Origin: Dichetophora obliterata
Taxonomy: Eukaryota > Arthropoda > Insecta > Diptera > Sciomyzidae
DNA: 64,000 bases
Reading direction: 5' to 3'
Assembly (NCBI GenBank): GCA_963920525.1
Contig: OY986439.1
Coordinates: 209,567,906 to 209,631,905 of the forward strand
Shown in pieces: positions 33,440-43,926 of this stretch. Made by a program: the position numbers and the translations under genes. Position 1 is the stretch's first letter. The number at the start of each line of letters is the position of its first letter. The notes under the pieces were generated by a model. The model did no database searches and was not told where the DNA came from. It worked only from the letters and a program-made list of their open reading frames with translations.

Positions 33440-33612
33440 ATAGGTAGAGTATCAAAAATAGACAAAAAATCTCTGGTCATCTATGACAAAATAAGTAACA
33501 TTTCCAAATGTCTCTTATGCGAAAAACCTCTCATGGGATGTGAACTAGGGAATATTAAAAGGCATTACGAGAGTGTGCACAAACATAATTTTGACGATGC
33601 TTCATCATAAAG
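33440..33612 (+). pseudogene. BED-type zinc-finger exon of a hAT transposase
   Basis: The open frame reads VSKIDKKSLVIYDKISNISK and then CLLCEKPLMG, NIKRHYESVHKHNFD before a stop at 33610-33612. C-x2-C...H-x4-H fits a BED finger, the DNA-binding N-terminus of many hAT transposases. It is preceded by CTTCCTGATTTTCAG, which looks like a splice acceptor, so this is probably the second exon. The rest of the gene is not seen, and the next hAT insertion begins 50 bp downstream. Confidence 0.6.
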
Positions 33613-33661
33613 ATCATCAAGAAGTAATCATACAATCTAATCATATAACAACAATCATAAC

Positions 33662-34470
33662 CAGGGAAGACAGAAATATGCACGAAAAAATCTAAAATAA
33701 GTATGCTAATATGCTCTAAAAAATGGCAAAATATGCCATCAAATAAGCACGAAAAATGTCGAAGTCGGAGTTTTATTATTCAAAACTTTATTCAATAGTT
33801 CATAAAAAAAAAACAAAACAATAGCCCTTTCAAGGCGTAAAAGTAAATATTTCAGTTTAAATAAATTATAATTTTAACTATAAAGTAAAAATTTAATTCT
33901 ATTTTAATCATTTAATGAATATTTTGTTTGGTAGCTCGAAGCCAATGCCAAAAGTCTCCTTCGTGACGAAGTCCATTATTTTATATGGTGCTTATAGCAA
34001 AAACAGTGTATTGCATTCAGCGATTACACTGAACAATTAAATGCATTTTTATATTATCAAAAAGAAATTTTCTACGATTTTCAGCCAACAATGTTTTGTA
34101 TTGTGAGAAAGACCGCTCGACATCGCAGGATGTAGTTGGGCACCATTTAAAATAAGGGACTTCGTTCGGAAGGAGACTTTCGGCGTATGGATCCGTTGTC
34201 TGTGAGTTTTTAAACAAAATATTTTTTATACATATATAATATAATATCTCTTTATAAATATATATAATATCAAAGAAATTACAATGTTGCCAGATGTGAA
34301 GGAAGTATCAAAATTTGCCCGATTACAAGCTAAAATCTGTTCGAAAAGTTAAAAATATGTAAAAATATGCACAAATAAGCACAATCGTATAAATATGCAA
34401 AATTATTAACAAAACGTCCAAATATGCAAAAGCATATATTATATGCATTTGCATATAATTGTCTTCCCTG
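33662..34470 (-). mobile_element. hAT element with target duplication ATCATAAC
   Basis: Both termini read CAGGGAAGACA in inverted orientation, followed by ATATGCA-rich subterminal sequence. The 8-bp duplication ATCATAAC is perfect (33654-33661 and 34471-34478). The 809-bp element keeps only the last part of a transposase (34017-34217). Motifs like AAATATGC/GCATATTT recur at both ends. Confidence 0.9.
34017..34217 (-). pseudogene. hAT transposase C-terminal fragment (CGBP1-like)
   Basis: CPTTSCDVERSFSQYKTLLA, then ENRRKFLFDNIKMHLIVQCN, is the hAT dimerisation motif with the catalytic Glu in the DVERSFS block. The spacing and wording resemble the family often annotated as CGG-repeat-binding-protein-like. 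Only about 65 residues survive, so the element is non-autonomous. Confidence 0.8.
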
Positions 34471-35219
34471 ATCATAACAAACATCTTTTTTCATTTGATT
34501 GGGCATGTCAAGTTTATTTACCTTATTAAAACATTTCATATGTGCATATGTGCAGTCTGTATTTTGGTTTCATCTTTTCATGTCAGCAAGTGTACAAAAA
34601 TACAACAACAAACTTATATTTTGTCTAATAACTCTACGTACAAGCGAACGTTCGTGAATTTTTTCTTCAAACGCTCATTTTGAATGAACAAATTTATCAG
34701 TGATAAAAAAAAACGACGCAAGCAGAGCGTTCCTTTTTCGATTACGAACGTTCGTCTGCTTATAAATTTTTCGTTTGAAAAATTCTCACACACAGCAAAA
34801 AACGAACGATAAGATCGTATTTTAATCAATTGCGAACGAATTTTTCCGCACCCTGGTTTTTTTCATGAAATCATTCCAGTATTACTTTGATATTGAATAT
34901 ATCAATTCATAGTTTTAGCTGTGAAATTATAAAAGATTATTCGTCAGTATAACAGTTTCATAGCTATTAGCCGGTAGGTGGCGCTAAATACCTCACATAT
35001 TCTTAGGCATATGCTGTAACTAAGAAGAGTAAAAGCAACATAACAACAATTAGATGCAAACTTTAACTCGCTATTACTTAAAAAATATAAAATTTTTAAG
35101 AAACAAAAAGTTCTGTTTGCACATCTACAGGTGTAAACCTACCAAACCATACTAAATTTAATAAGATTGGACTTGTACTTAAAAAGGCTTACGCCGGACA
35201 AAATTGGCGTTTGCGTAAT

Positions 35220-35342
35220 AAATATAAGATATTTGAAAAGTGACGTCATCAAAATAATACAACATTCAATTCTTCAAATAATTTAAAATCCGGCAGTGGG
35301 ATTATTTTAACTTCGGTCCAGTCGAAGTTAATTCCTTACTAG
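35220..35342 (+). mobile_element. Helentron-like 3' end with perfect hairpin
   Basis: AGTGACGTCATCA (35231) leads to TTAACTTCG/CGAAGTTAA, a perfect 9-bp stem (35307-35315 and 35323-35331) with a 7-base loop GTCCAGT. The motif CTAG (35339-35342) follows 7 bases later, and then T. This is the classic Helitron 3' architecture. The copy at 2041-2339 has the same layout with a decayed stem. Confidence 0.62.
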
Positions 35343-38340
35343 TTTTATCTATATTTTCAATTATTGATACCTAAATACTTGATAGTTGAATCTACATTTT
35401 TAATCACTAATACCTAAATAAACTGAATTTTCAGAGCATTTTTTAAATAACTGCAGATTTGCAGTTTTTGACTATAGTTAAAGAATGGAATTTTTTTACA
35501 CTTTTTATGCTGATCAAGAAATACTTTATCACATTTTTTCTGTAATTTTAGCTGTGTTCTTTGGCAAACTTTTTTGCATTTTTTTATGCAGATTAACCTT
35601 AACATAGGTTCCTATTTTGATGTTCTTGCTTTTTCTTGAGCCTACATAGCTATATATATATATATATATATAATCATGATAAAAATGTTTATATCGATTT
35701 ATGTTAGTTATTATAAAATATTTGCTATGTATAGCATATTTGAGGGCTTTTATACTGGCTATCAAACACTATTTTTTCCTTCTTCAATTTAAATTTCTTT
35801 TAGCATTTTAGCCGGGTGTAAATTTATTGATGTCAGATTATTAAGCCTGCTTTTGTGCTCCTTTAGTTTTGCACATACATATTTTGGTGCCAAGTTAAAT
35901 ATTCAACTGCTGTATCTAAGCTTTATAAATAGTAATTGTGGCATATTTTTAGCCATTCACACAGCAACATTTTTAACAACTTGAATTTATATAAATTTTT
36001 AGCTATAAATTATTAAAAAGAGCATCAAAACGCTTTGCATACTTTTATGCGCTAAGTAAAATTAATCAGCTTTTGTGAAACTTAAATTTTATCAATTTAT
36101 AACATTTTGTGTAAACTTTTAAATAATGCTCTTGCATCATCATCATCATCATCATAATCATCCTCATTTTGTTGAGCCTTTGTCAAAAGGAAAAAAAGCT
36201 TTGCATATTTTTAGCAGTGTAAGAGTGATTGTGAGTTTCTGTTCATGCTGTCTTATATACAAATTTTATTTATCATCTTAAATAATGCTGGGTGGTTGTG
36301 CTCATAAATTATTTCGCTTTGTGCTGTCACTCCTAAAGCTATGGCATACTTTTGGGAGCTCAACTGAGAGGATCAGCAAACTACGACGACAAGTTTGCTT
36401 AACATTTAACATTTTATTACTCGACTTTCGCACAGTTGAGCTGCATATAAAATTTTCAAGAATAAAGAGACTTATTTTAGCTTTAAGTTCAGCTTTAAGC
36501 TTGCAACTTTTTTGACGTTTTTAAAAAAGATTTTTCTCATGCTTGTTCGCTTAAGCAGTTTATTACTTTTCCTTTGCTTAGAAGACTATTAACCAACCCA
36601 AAATGTGCTGAATTAAAACAACAAAGAAAAGCTGTTTTGCCTTGTTGCTTTTTTTCCCTCAGCTTGATATAAATTCCCAAGTCTAAACACATACATACAT
36701 ATGTATTTCTTTTTCAATTTTCATCTTTCATCGACCACCAACCACATAAACATCCTTTATTATGAAAGTTTTTTTCTTCTGCCCATCCTCGCTCTTAACA
36801 CATCGCTCTCTGTTAACCATGCAAGAACGCATGTAAAATAAATAATTTATATATTCTTGCCACAATTTATGACCGCAAACTTTGTTGTGCATAAACAATG
36901 AATTTTGTTTTATTTCAACGACTACAAAATCGATTAAATACTAGCAATAAAAACAGTAGCCGTAGCAGCAACAATAATAAATTTACAATTGCAACAAATG
37001 TTGCAGCTACATAGTAGGCTGCTATAGCAGCGTGCAAAGTTATTGTTTCGGAGTAAATTAATTTCAGCAAATCCATTAAAAATTCCATAAAATGTTATGA
37101 TTTCAACGACTAACAATTAAAGCCATTAAATGGTGTGATAGGAAAAGGGAATGAAAGGGTTAACAGGCAACAAAGTTTTTGAAGCAAATTTAATTTAAAA
37201 CATGCTAATGATAAAAAACTGATTTATTGGCGACTTAACGTTGAACAGTCATTAAATTAGCAACTTTTAATTGCTTTTAATTATAACATTTTATAATTAT
37301 TTCAATTAAGTTTAGCTGACAAAATTTTGCGGCATGTTGTGGTGACAGCTTTAGGCTCAGAAGGTATTTTGTCTAAGGCATAGCTTAAATTTTCCCCCAC
37401 TTTACTATGTTTGTGTCTGTGTCTGTTTGTTTGGTATTGCGGTAGGCTAAATTAAGAGATTTCAAAATATTTTGCTGGCTTTTAGGCGCTCCCGTAAAAA
37501 AGTGAAACTTGACGTCGCTGTGAAAAAAAGCAACCGCAAATGTGGTTTTCTTACAGTTTCTAACGTTTTTATAATTATTATTTATAATGTAAGCATAATA
37601 ATTTCGTTGCGCCTGAAAGCTTTTTGCAGTTAAGAAAGCTATAATATCTAAAAGCAAAATTTATTGCATATAGTTAGGCAAAAAACGCCTTTGAGCTACA
37701 GAAAAAAGTAATGGAAAATTTTTCTTTATGGTACTTGCTAATGTTATATATAACTTAGGGCCAGTTTTACACTCAAAACTTAAGGTTTTAGCCATGCTTA
37801 GGTTTAAGTTAAGTCTAGAAATTGGGCAAATTAATTTCGACTTAAGTCTTCCAATCACTTTTTCAACCATACTTAAGTTGATTCAAATACTTAAGTCACC
37901 AGATTTCTAGGCTTAACTTAACCCTAGGATGGGCCACCTGGCCTAACTAGGCCCGTTTTGAGTTTAAACATGTATAATTTTAATATTTTTTGATGCATCG
38001 ATCTGAAACTTCTTGACTTCTTGCGGTGATGCTTCATGGACACAAACAAAAAAAAATTATGTCGTTTGGATTCAGTTCGTAGATGAAATTTTTCTTTTCA
38101 TTATCTTAACATCCAAAATTACCTACTGGGCCTAAGTAAGCCCAGACCCCCCCCCCCCAAAGACCCCCGTCAGTGTTTTATTGCATGCACGAGATCATTT
38201 TCGGACGTGTTTTTGCATGTGATGCATAATAGCAAGTTTTGTGTTGCGTGCTTACCATAACATCAACGATTGTTGTGTAATATTTTTTGTCTTTTTTATT
38301 TATATTTATTTTTATTTTTTAAGTTTTTCTAAATGACCTT
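35343..38340. other. Long non-coding stretch
   Basis: No coding region was supported. Visible features are a TA microsatellite (35651-35673), an (ATC)n tract (about 36136-36160) and a C-homopolymer (38147-38158). The base composition and AAACAA-rich runs resemble intron or intergenic sequence of flies. Short ORFs lack domain signals. Confidence 0.45.
37785..37925. repeat. Palindromic element with TTAAGTTAAG arms
   Basis: TTAGGTTTAAGTTAAGTCTA (37799) is inverted by TAGGCTTAACTTAACCCTA (37906). ACTTAAGT words recur between them at 37848, 37871 and 37891. The left flank GGGCCAGTTTTACACTCAAA and right flank TAGGCCCGTTTTGAG are weakly mirrored. Probably a small MITE. Confidence 0.45.
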
Positions 38341-38346
38341 GTTATT

Positions 38347-38665
38347 TATTATGTTGCTTTTCTATGATTTAAATACAAATTCTAAATGTTTGATAGTTTA
38401 AATCATTCTTGATTTGAAATACAAATTCTAGTTGTTTGATAGTTTAAAATCGTTTATTGAGCTTTAGTTCAGGTTAGAACAATTAATTGCTCTAACGAAT
38501 TTTTTTCCAAAGAAAAACACAACAACAACATTTTTCAATATGAAAAGGAAAACATCACTAGCTGATTTTATTGCAATTTCGGCCCCGCTGCAGGATTCAT
38601 CAAGAATAATTTACACTATCAAACATTTAGAATTTGTATTTAAATCATAGAAAATCAACATAATA
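38347..38665 (+). mobile_element. MITE with 51-bp terminal inverted repeats
   Basis: Left 38347-38397 and right 38615-38665 match at 50 of 51 positions when one is reversed; each starts TATTATGTTG and includes ATTTAAATACAAATTCTAAA. The interior keeps an ATG at 38540 opening MKRKTSLADFIAISAPLQDS, likely the N-terminus of the parental transposase joined to the right arm by an internal deletion. TTGTTATT occurs at 38339-38346 and 38673-38680, so a duplication may exist with a few extra bases. The superfamily is unknown. A partial copy is at 1661-1890. Confidence 0.75.
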
Positions 38666-39892
38666 TTTCTATTTGTTATTATTATTTTTTGTGTTTCAGT
38701 ACGAACGTTTTGTAAAGATTGTGAATTTTTTTTTTTTATTGTGGGTGGAAAATGGTGTGGAAAATGATTGCAAAATTACAAATGATCATCATACCTGATA
38801 TTTAATAACAAATTTAATAAAAATTGTGTGCTAATATTTATTTAATAAACATTTTACAGGTAAAAAATAAATTTTATAAATTGCACTCATGCATTTATTT
38901 ACTCACATAACTTAGTGAAAATTAATTTTTTTAACTAAGGCCAAACAAAGGCTGAACGAAGATCGAATTGGCCTTACAGCTGCAGAACAAGAGAAATGAA
39001 TAATATTATAATCCAAACAAGGGCCGAACTAGGGTCGAACAGTGGCCGTACAAGGATAAAACTATATATATATACATAAACATTCAGATACTTAATTTTT
39101 TTATATACCATTAGACTCTGATCAAAATATAAATATCCAATAAATTTTTCTTTTTTTATACATACCAAAAATTGGTGGCCATTTTAACACAAGCAAGCAG
39201 AAAGTTTCTATGCCGCTATAAGATACGCATGGTGGCAAATAAAACTTACTGCATGGTGGCCTTAGTGCATTATCAGCTTTAGACACAAAGATGCTTATCA
39301 ACTAATCACATAAACTGCAATTCACTAAGATTGCTTTAAAGTTCGTTACATAAAAATAACAAAATATGTACATGCGCAAAACCAATTTTTCCAAGAACAA
39401 TCGCAAATAACGGGATTACCAACGAAAGAGTACCGTGAGCACTTGTTTTCTTTTTGTTTTATGTTTGTTTTTGTTTTTGAATATTTGTTTTATTTTTAAT
39501 ATTTTTTTCCAGTGGTTTACTGTTCGACTTGTGTTTGGCCGCTATTCGGCCATTTATACCTTTAATCGGATACCTTTGTCATACTGTTGTTTAAACAGTA
39601 GAAATAAGTCGAGCAAAAAGTAAGATTAATCAATTGAAGGGCTTATTGCATGAACATGATAAGCCACAAAAAAATATTTTGAAATAATCGACTCTAAAGT
39701 TTTGAAAAAACTCATTTTTGTACGAAGAAATGATATTGACAAGGAAACTTTTTCAAATTGATAAAAAAATTAATAAGCAATAAGTAATGTATTTAGTCTA
39801 AAAAAATGTTTTTTTAGATCATGTGGCTTATCACGTTATTGCAATAAGCCCTTTAATTAATGACAAAATGTATTTACATGAAGAAATGATCA
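38666..39892. other. Non-coding stretch
   Basis: Nothing was recognised except weak repeated words: AAGGCTGAACGAAG, GGCCGAACTAGGGTCGAAC and GCATGGTGGC (twice, 39228 and 39252). Confidence 0.4.
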
Positions 39893-40266
39893 CTACAAAG
39901 CAATGCTGGGTTTGGAATTGGAAAAAGATGGTCCATTTCATTACAGGAATTGTAATTGGTAAGGAACTTCTCAATTCCTTGAAATGGAATAAGAAAAAAT
40001 GGTCAATTCCACTACAGGAATATTAGCTGGTAATTGAACTCTTTAATTCCTCATATAAGGAATTGGAAAAATCATCAATTCTACTACAGAAATTGTAATT
40101 TAAAGTTAAAATTTCAATTACTTTTTCATTAACTCAAAAATACTTCATTTATCTCTTAGAAAACTTTATTTGACTCCCACTGTTAGTCGGTTAATGAAAT
40201 ATTTACAAATAAATGTATTATCAAAGATACCAATATTTGATTTAATACGACATTTTGAGTTAAGCC

Positions 40267-40605
40267 TAGTACTCTGTTCGTTTGCGTTAAATTTCGCTTG
40301 CAACATCTATTTATTTGTTGCGTGAAATTTCTGACTTAAAGTTTGTTGCGAGGAGTTCCTATGGCAACGTTTCTCAGAGAGACTCAGAGAATAAGTTAGG
40401 AGATTTCATATGATCTCTCTCTTTTTACTTCAATATAAATAGGCAGTACAATTAAATTGTAGTGAAAAAATGTTGCTCAGAAACATGTTGCGATAATTTC
40501 ACGCAGTGGAACAGAGTACTGCTCTGACGAACATGTTGTGAAAATTTTGTCACTTTTTGTATGGATATTTTAGTGGAATTTCACATGAAACCGAACAAAG
40601 TACTA
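40267..40605. mobile_element. Inverted-end element nested in the GGAATTG MITE
   Basis: The ends TAGTACTCTGTTCG and TAGTACTTTGTTCG are inverted. Internally GTTGCGTGAAATTTC (40318) and ATTTCACGCAG, with GAACAGAGTACT (40509), give a second inverted layer. No target duplication was found. Confidence 0.45.
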
Positions 40606-40853
40606 TGCTTTAGAACAAAATATATAGCTGCTACGCTACCTGATTCAATCCCGCCGACTTTTTGCAAGGTGCTTGGTACACGCTTTCAACACTTTCAACA
40701 CTAACCTGTACTAACAAAGCGATTTTTTCTAATTCTATCCCTAAGGAATTGATGCGTTCAATTATCAATTATAATTCCCGTAATGGAATTTACATTTTTT
40801 TTCAATTCCATTCCAGAGGAATTGAAATGGTCAATTACCTATTACAATTCCTG

Positions 40854-42776
40854 CAGAGCTGGATTACCCATTAGGCCGGACTAGGCCATGGCCTAGGGCC
40901 CCCGACGAGCAGGGGCCCCCACGAAAATCTGATATGGATTTTTTTCAAATCAATTTTTAATTTCAAGTTAATTTTTTCTTTTTTTTAAATATTAATTTTT
41001 TTCCAACCAATTTATTTATAAGAACGAAGTTCTCTATAGCGCGGTTTGGCATGGGGGGTAGAATAAAATTCTCACATTATTCTCCCCACCCCCCAGTATT
41101 CTCTGAAACAGTATTTCAGTATTCTCAAAACAGTATTTTGTCAAAAAGTATTGTTTTTTTTTTATATACTGTTGGTTTCATCGAGAGAGGCAGAAAAAAT
41201 GTTTGCGCTTATGCAAATGTTCAAACATTCGTCGGCTCTGCTGTGATTGAAAATTTGAACAGCTTTGTGCTTGACGAAGTTCAGTATTAGGTCACACGAG
41301 TTGCAACGCATGCGACTATATTATTCCCATCTCCCACTTTTTTCTCTCTACACTTGCTCATATGTTATGAGTCATAACATGTGTGCAATTGTAAGAAAGA
41401 ACAAGATTCTTTTCTATCGTACAATTACTGTACACTTTTTCTCAGGCTCGACACACCGGTGGCACGTTTTAAAGAAACATATAAAAAACGAAAAGGTACT
41501 GAAATCGTTATCCGAAACTCGTTGGGAAGCTCATGCGAACACCACTGAGGCAGCTCTTAAATCTTTCAACGAAATCCTAGCGGCATTATATAAAATTGCT
41601 GATGATTCGTCACAAAAAAGTGACTGTAGACACGAAGCTGAATGTATCGCGGATAAAATTCAAACCTTCGAATTCGTTTTTATGCTTGTTTTGTGGAGCG
41701 ATATTTTGAATAACTTTCGGGCAACGAGCAAAGCATTGCAGTCTGAAGAGATTGATCTGGAAACCTGCGCGTTGATGTACTCGTCACTAGAAAATTTGTT
41801 AGATGAGATGAGAGATAAATTCGAGGTGTTTGAAAACAAAGCCAGATCAATTTTACCTGAGACGAATTATGCGAATGTTGCATCGCGAGTTCGACGAAGA
41901 ACAAGACAGCCAAACGATGGGAATGCTCCAGAAGTTGTATTAAATCCGAGAGACTATTTTCGTGTCAACGGTTTTCTTGTAATAATCGATACGCTCAAGA
42001 TCGAAATCAACGGACGAACCCCAGTTTACTTAGAGGTTTCGAAGAGATTTTCTTTTTTGGTTGACTTGAGTTTGACAGAAAATGAAAAAATTGCGGTTTA
42101 TTTCGACCGCGAAAAAATTGCCGGTTTAGTTGACTTTTACCCTGACGATTTGGAAGATTTTTATCCTGAAAGTAAACAGTTTCACGATTTTATCAAATCA
42201 AAATTTTCATCAAAACCTAAACTCACTCTGAACTCTACGAAAGTTTGATTCGAGATAATCTTGAAACTGTTTTCCCAAACGTTGACATTGCTCTTCGCAT
42301 TTTTTTAACTCTTATGATTACAAATTGTACAACAGAGAGCTCTTTTTCAAAGTTGAAACGCATACAAAACGAGCAAAGAAGTGTTATGCGTCAAGAACGA
42401 TTGGACATGCTAAGTCTGATGTCCATTGAATCGGATGTTCTTCGTCAAATTGATTTTGAAGATGTCATTAATAATTTTAGTGGTCTGAAATGTAGGAGAA
42501 AAGTTTTTTAAAGATGAACATCGTTTTCATATTTAAAAGAGATGTCCAAAGATTATTTTATGAATAACTATACTGTTAATTATGTAAAATCAAAAAATAT
42601 AAAATTTATATAAACTATTTTGATTGTTTTATTGTGTTTACAACCTTTAAATGATATAAATAAGCTGTTTAAATTCTATAAATGCATAAATAAAATATAA
42701 ATTTACGATTATTAAAAAAAAGGGGGCCCCAAAATTTAAATGGCCTAGGGCCCCCCTTTGGGTTAATCCGGCACTG
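40854..42776 (+). mobile_element. hAT element (ZMYM1-like) inside the GGAATTG MITE
   Basis: The ends are CAGAGCTGGATTACCC and CAGTGCCGGATTAACCC in inverted orientation, each followed by GGCCTAGGGCCCCC-type sequence. The 8-bp duplication AATTCCTG is perfect (40846-40853 and 42777-42784); it was made from the MITE's own repeat word. The element carries the C-terminal two thirds of a transposase. Confidence 0.92.
41443..42511 (+). pseudogene. hAT transposase, ZMYM1-like, N-truncated with one frameshift
   Basis: The recognisable protein starts at STHRWHVLKKHIKNEKVL, with LSETRWEAHANTTEAALKSF, a helical insertion domain, and then after a frameshift near 42225 LIRDNLETVFPNVDIALRIF, NCTTESSFSKLKRIQNEQR and VMRQERLDMLSLMSIESDVL. 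These are the hallmarks of the zinc finger MYM-type 1-like hAT family: the RWxAR-type motif and the TERSFS-like dimerisation block. The zinc fingers and first catalytic Asp are missing. The open frame runs upstream to 41265, but that part looks non-coding. Frames: 41265-42248 and 42245-42511. Confidence 0.85.
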
Positions 42777-42987
42777 AATTCCTGTAATGGAATTGACGAT
42801 TTTTTCCAATTCCATTCCTGAGAAATTGAGATTACAATTACAATTCCTGTAATGTAATTGAGAAGTTTTTCCAATTACATTTGTGAGGAATTGAGATGTA
42901 CAATTACCAATTCCTAATTCCAAGGAATTGGAATTGAGGTGGAACTAAATTGAAAACGAATCATTACAACCCAGCTTTGCTACAAAG

Positions 42988-43640
42988 CATAGAAGTAAAT
43001 TTTTATTGTATAGTTTAAGGGTGTTTTTTTAATAAAGTTTGTTCTTTTATTGCATGAATAAACGCTTTAGACAAATTTTGTCCTAGACAAATAAAAAATT
43101 ACACTTTAGACAAATAATCTTGACTCATTATGAAATTTTCTAAGTCAATTAATTTTATGATCTATTAAATTATTACATAAATTAAATTCCGAGTTTTAGA
43201 TCAAGTAAGTTTTTAAGAAGGCAACAACAACAACTCTGTTTCGATATCGAAGATTTTCGTAGAATACATAAGCCAATGCGATGACTACGTTTAATAGTTT
43301 ATGAAAATGTTGAAAAGATCTATAAAATGGGGCGCTAGAGGTTTAGACTAGGTTAGGGTTAGGTTTAGTTAGGGCAGATCTTTAAACCAGCCCACTTAAA
43401 CTTAGAATGCAAGAAGGAAGTAATCAAGTGAAACTTTTGTTTAGGATGTTCTTAATGTGGCAGTAGCTGCAGAAACCTGTTATATTTAATCTGAAGCAAG
43501 TGCTATGCCTTGACCTCAGTCAAATCAAGTTACTAAGAGTTCCTCTCTACATACTTTCCTATCACTTGTGATGTGTTCTATAGCTACTTTGATTAGAAAT
43601 AGGGTAGTGTTTGAATAGCAAGAAACGTCATAGCGTAGCA
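42988..43640. other. Non-coding stretch
   Basis: It contains the short repeat at about 43200-43240 (shared with 8835-8880) and irregular GGTTAGGGTTAGG words at 43352-43370. No coding signal. Confidence 0.4.
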
Positions 43641-43644
43641 ACAT

Positions 43645-43723
43645 GGCCCGGCCAGGACTCGAACCCGGGACCCCTAAGCGATAGTCAAGCACGCTACCGC
43701 TAGACTACTAGACTATCGAGGCT
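43645..43723 (-). ncRNA. tRNA-like sequence / possible SINE head
   Basis: On the minus strand, GCGGTAGCGTGCTTGAC is followed by GGGTTCGAGTCCTGGCCGGG. The B box GGTTCGAGTCC is perfect and the T arm folds (CCGGG with CCTGG). An A-box-like TAGTCTAGTAG is partly duplicated. The acceptor stem pairs poorly and there is an insertion in the D arm, so this is not a normal tRNA gene. It is closely similar to 62405-62476, which suggests a dispersed tRNA-derived family. Confidence 0.5.
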
Positions 43724-43926
43724 ACCCGAAAGGGTTTAAATATTCTACAAAAATATTTCTCATACAATTTTAAAATGAGGTCTGGAAACACAACAAATGT
43801 GTCAAAGGCATATATTTAGTACTTTTCTTAATTCTTATTTTAGTATAAAGGTAAATTGAGAGTAAACTAAAAACCCTACTTAAATGTTTATCAACAAAAG
43901 AAAAAAGGCAAACTCAAGAAGCGTAT

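Larger units (their letters stand above)
31314..34855 (+). mobile_element. Decayed hAT element with nested insertions
   Basis: The termini are CAGGGTACGGAGAA (left) and CAGGGTGCGGAAAA (right, reverse complement). They are flanked by GTTTTTTT at 31306-31313 and 34856-34863, a low-complexity but exact 8-bp duplication. Both ends carry many GAACG/CGTTC words (AACGTTCGT near 31550, 34640 and 34747), likely subterminal binding repeats. The interior holds a BED-type finger exon (33440-33612), a minisatellite hairpin, a 390-bp palindrome and another hAT (33662-34470). Confidence 0.65.
39901..42979. mobile_element. hAT-type MITE rich in GGAATTG motifs, split by another hAT
   Basis: The ends read CAATGCTGGGTT and CAAAGCTGGGTT in inverted orientation, with a perfect 8-bp duplication CTACAAAG (39893-39900 and 42980-42987). 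The subterminal arms (39901-40090, 40730-40853 and 42777-42960) are packed with GGAATTG/CAATTCC words, likely transposase-binding repeats. Removing the inner hAT (40854-42776) leaves about 1.15 kb with no transposase. Confidence 0.85.

Noticed and set aside
38147..38158. C-homopolymer as a G-quadruplex or origin signal
   Set aside because: A single short run without the spaced G-tracts needed; common as a simple repeat.
43350..43378. GGTTAGGGTTAGG words resembling telomere repeats
   Set aside because: Irregular and only two or three units. Higher flies do not use TTAGGG telomeres. Likely chance.
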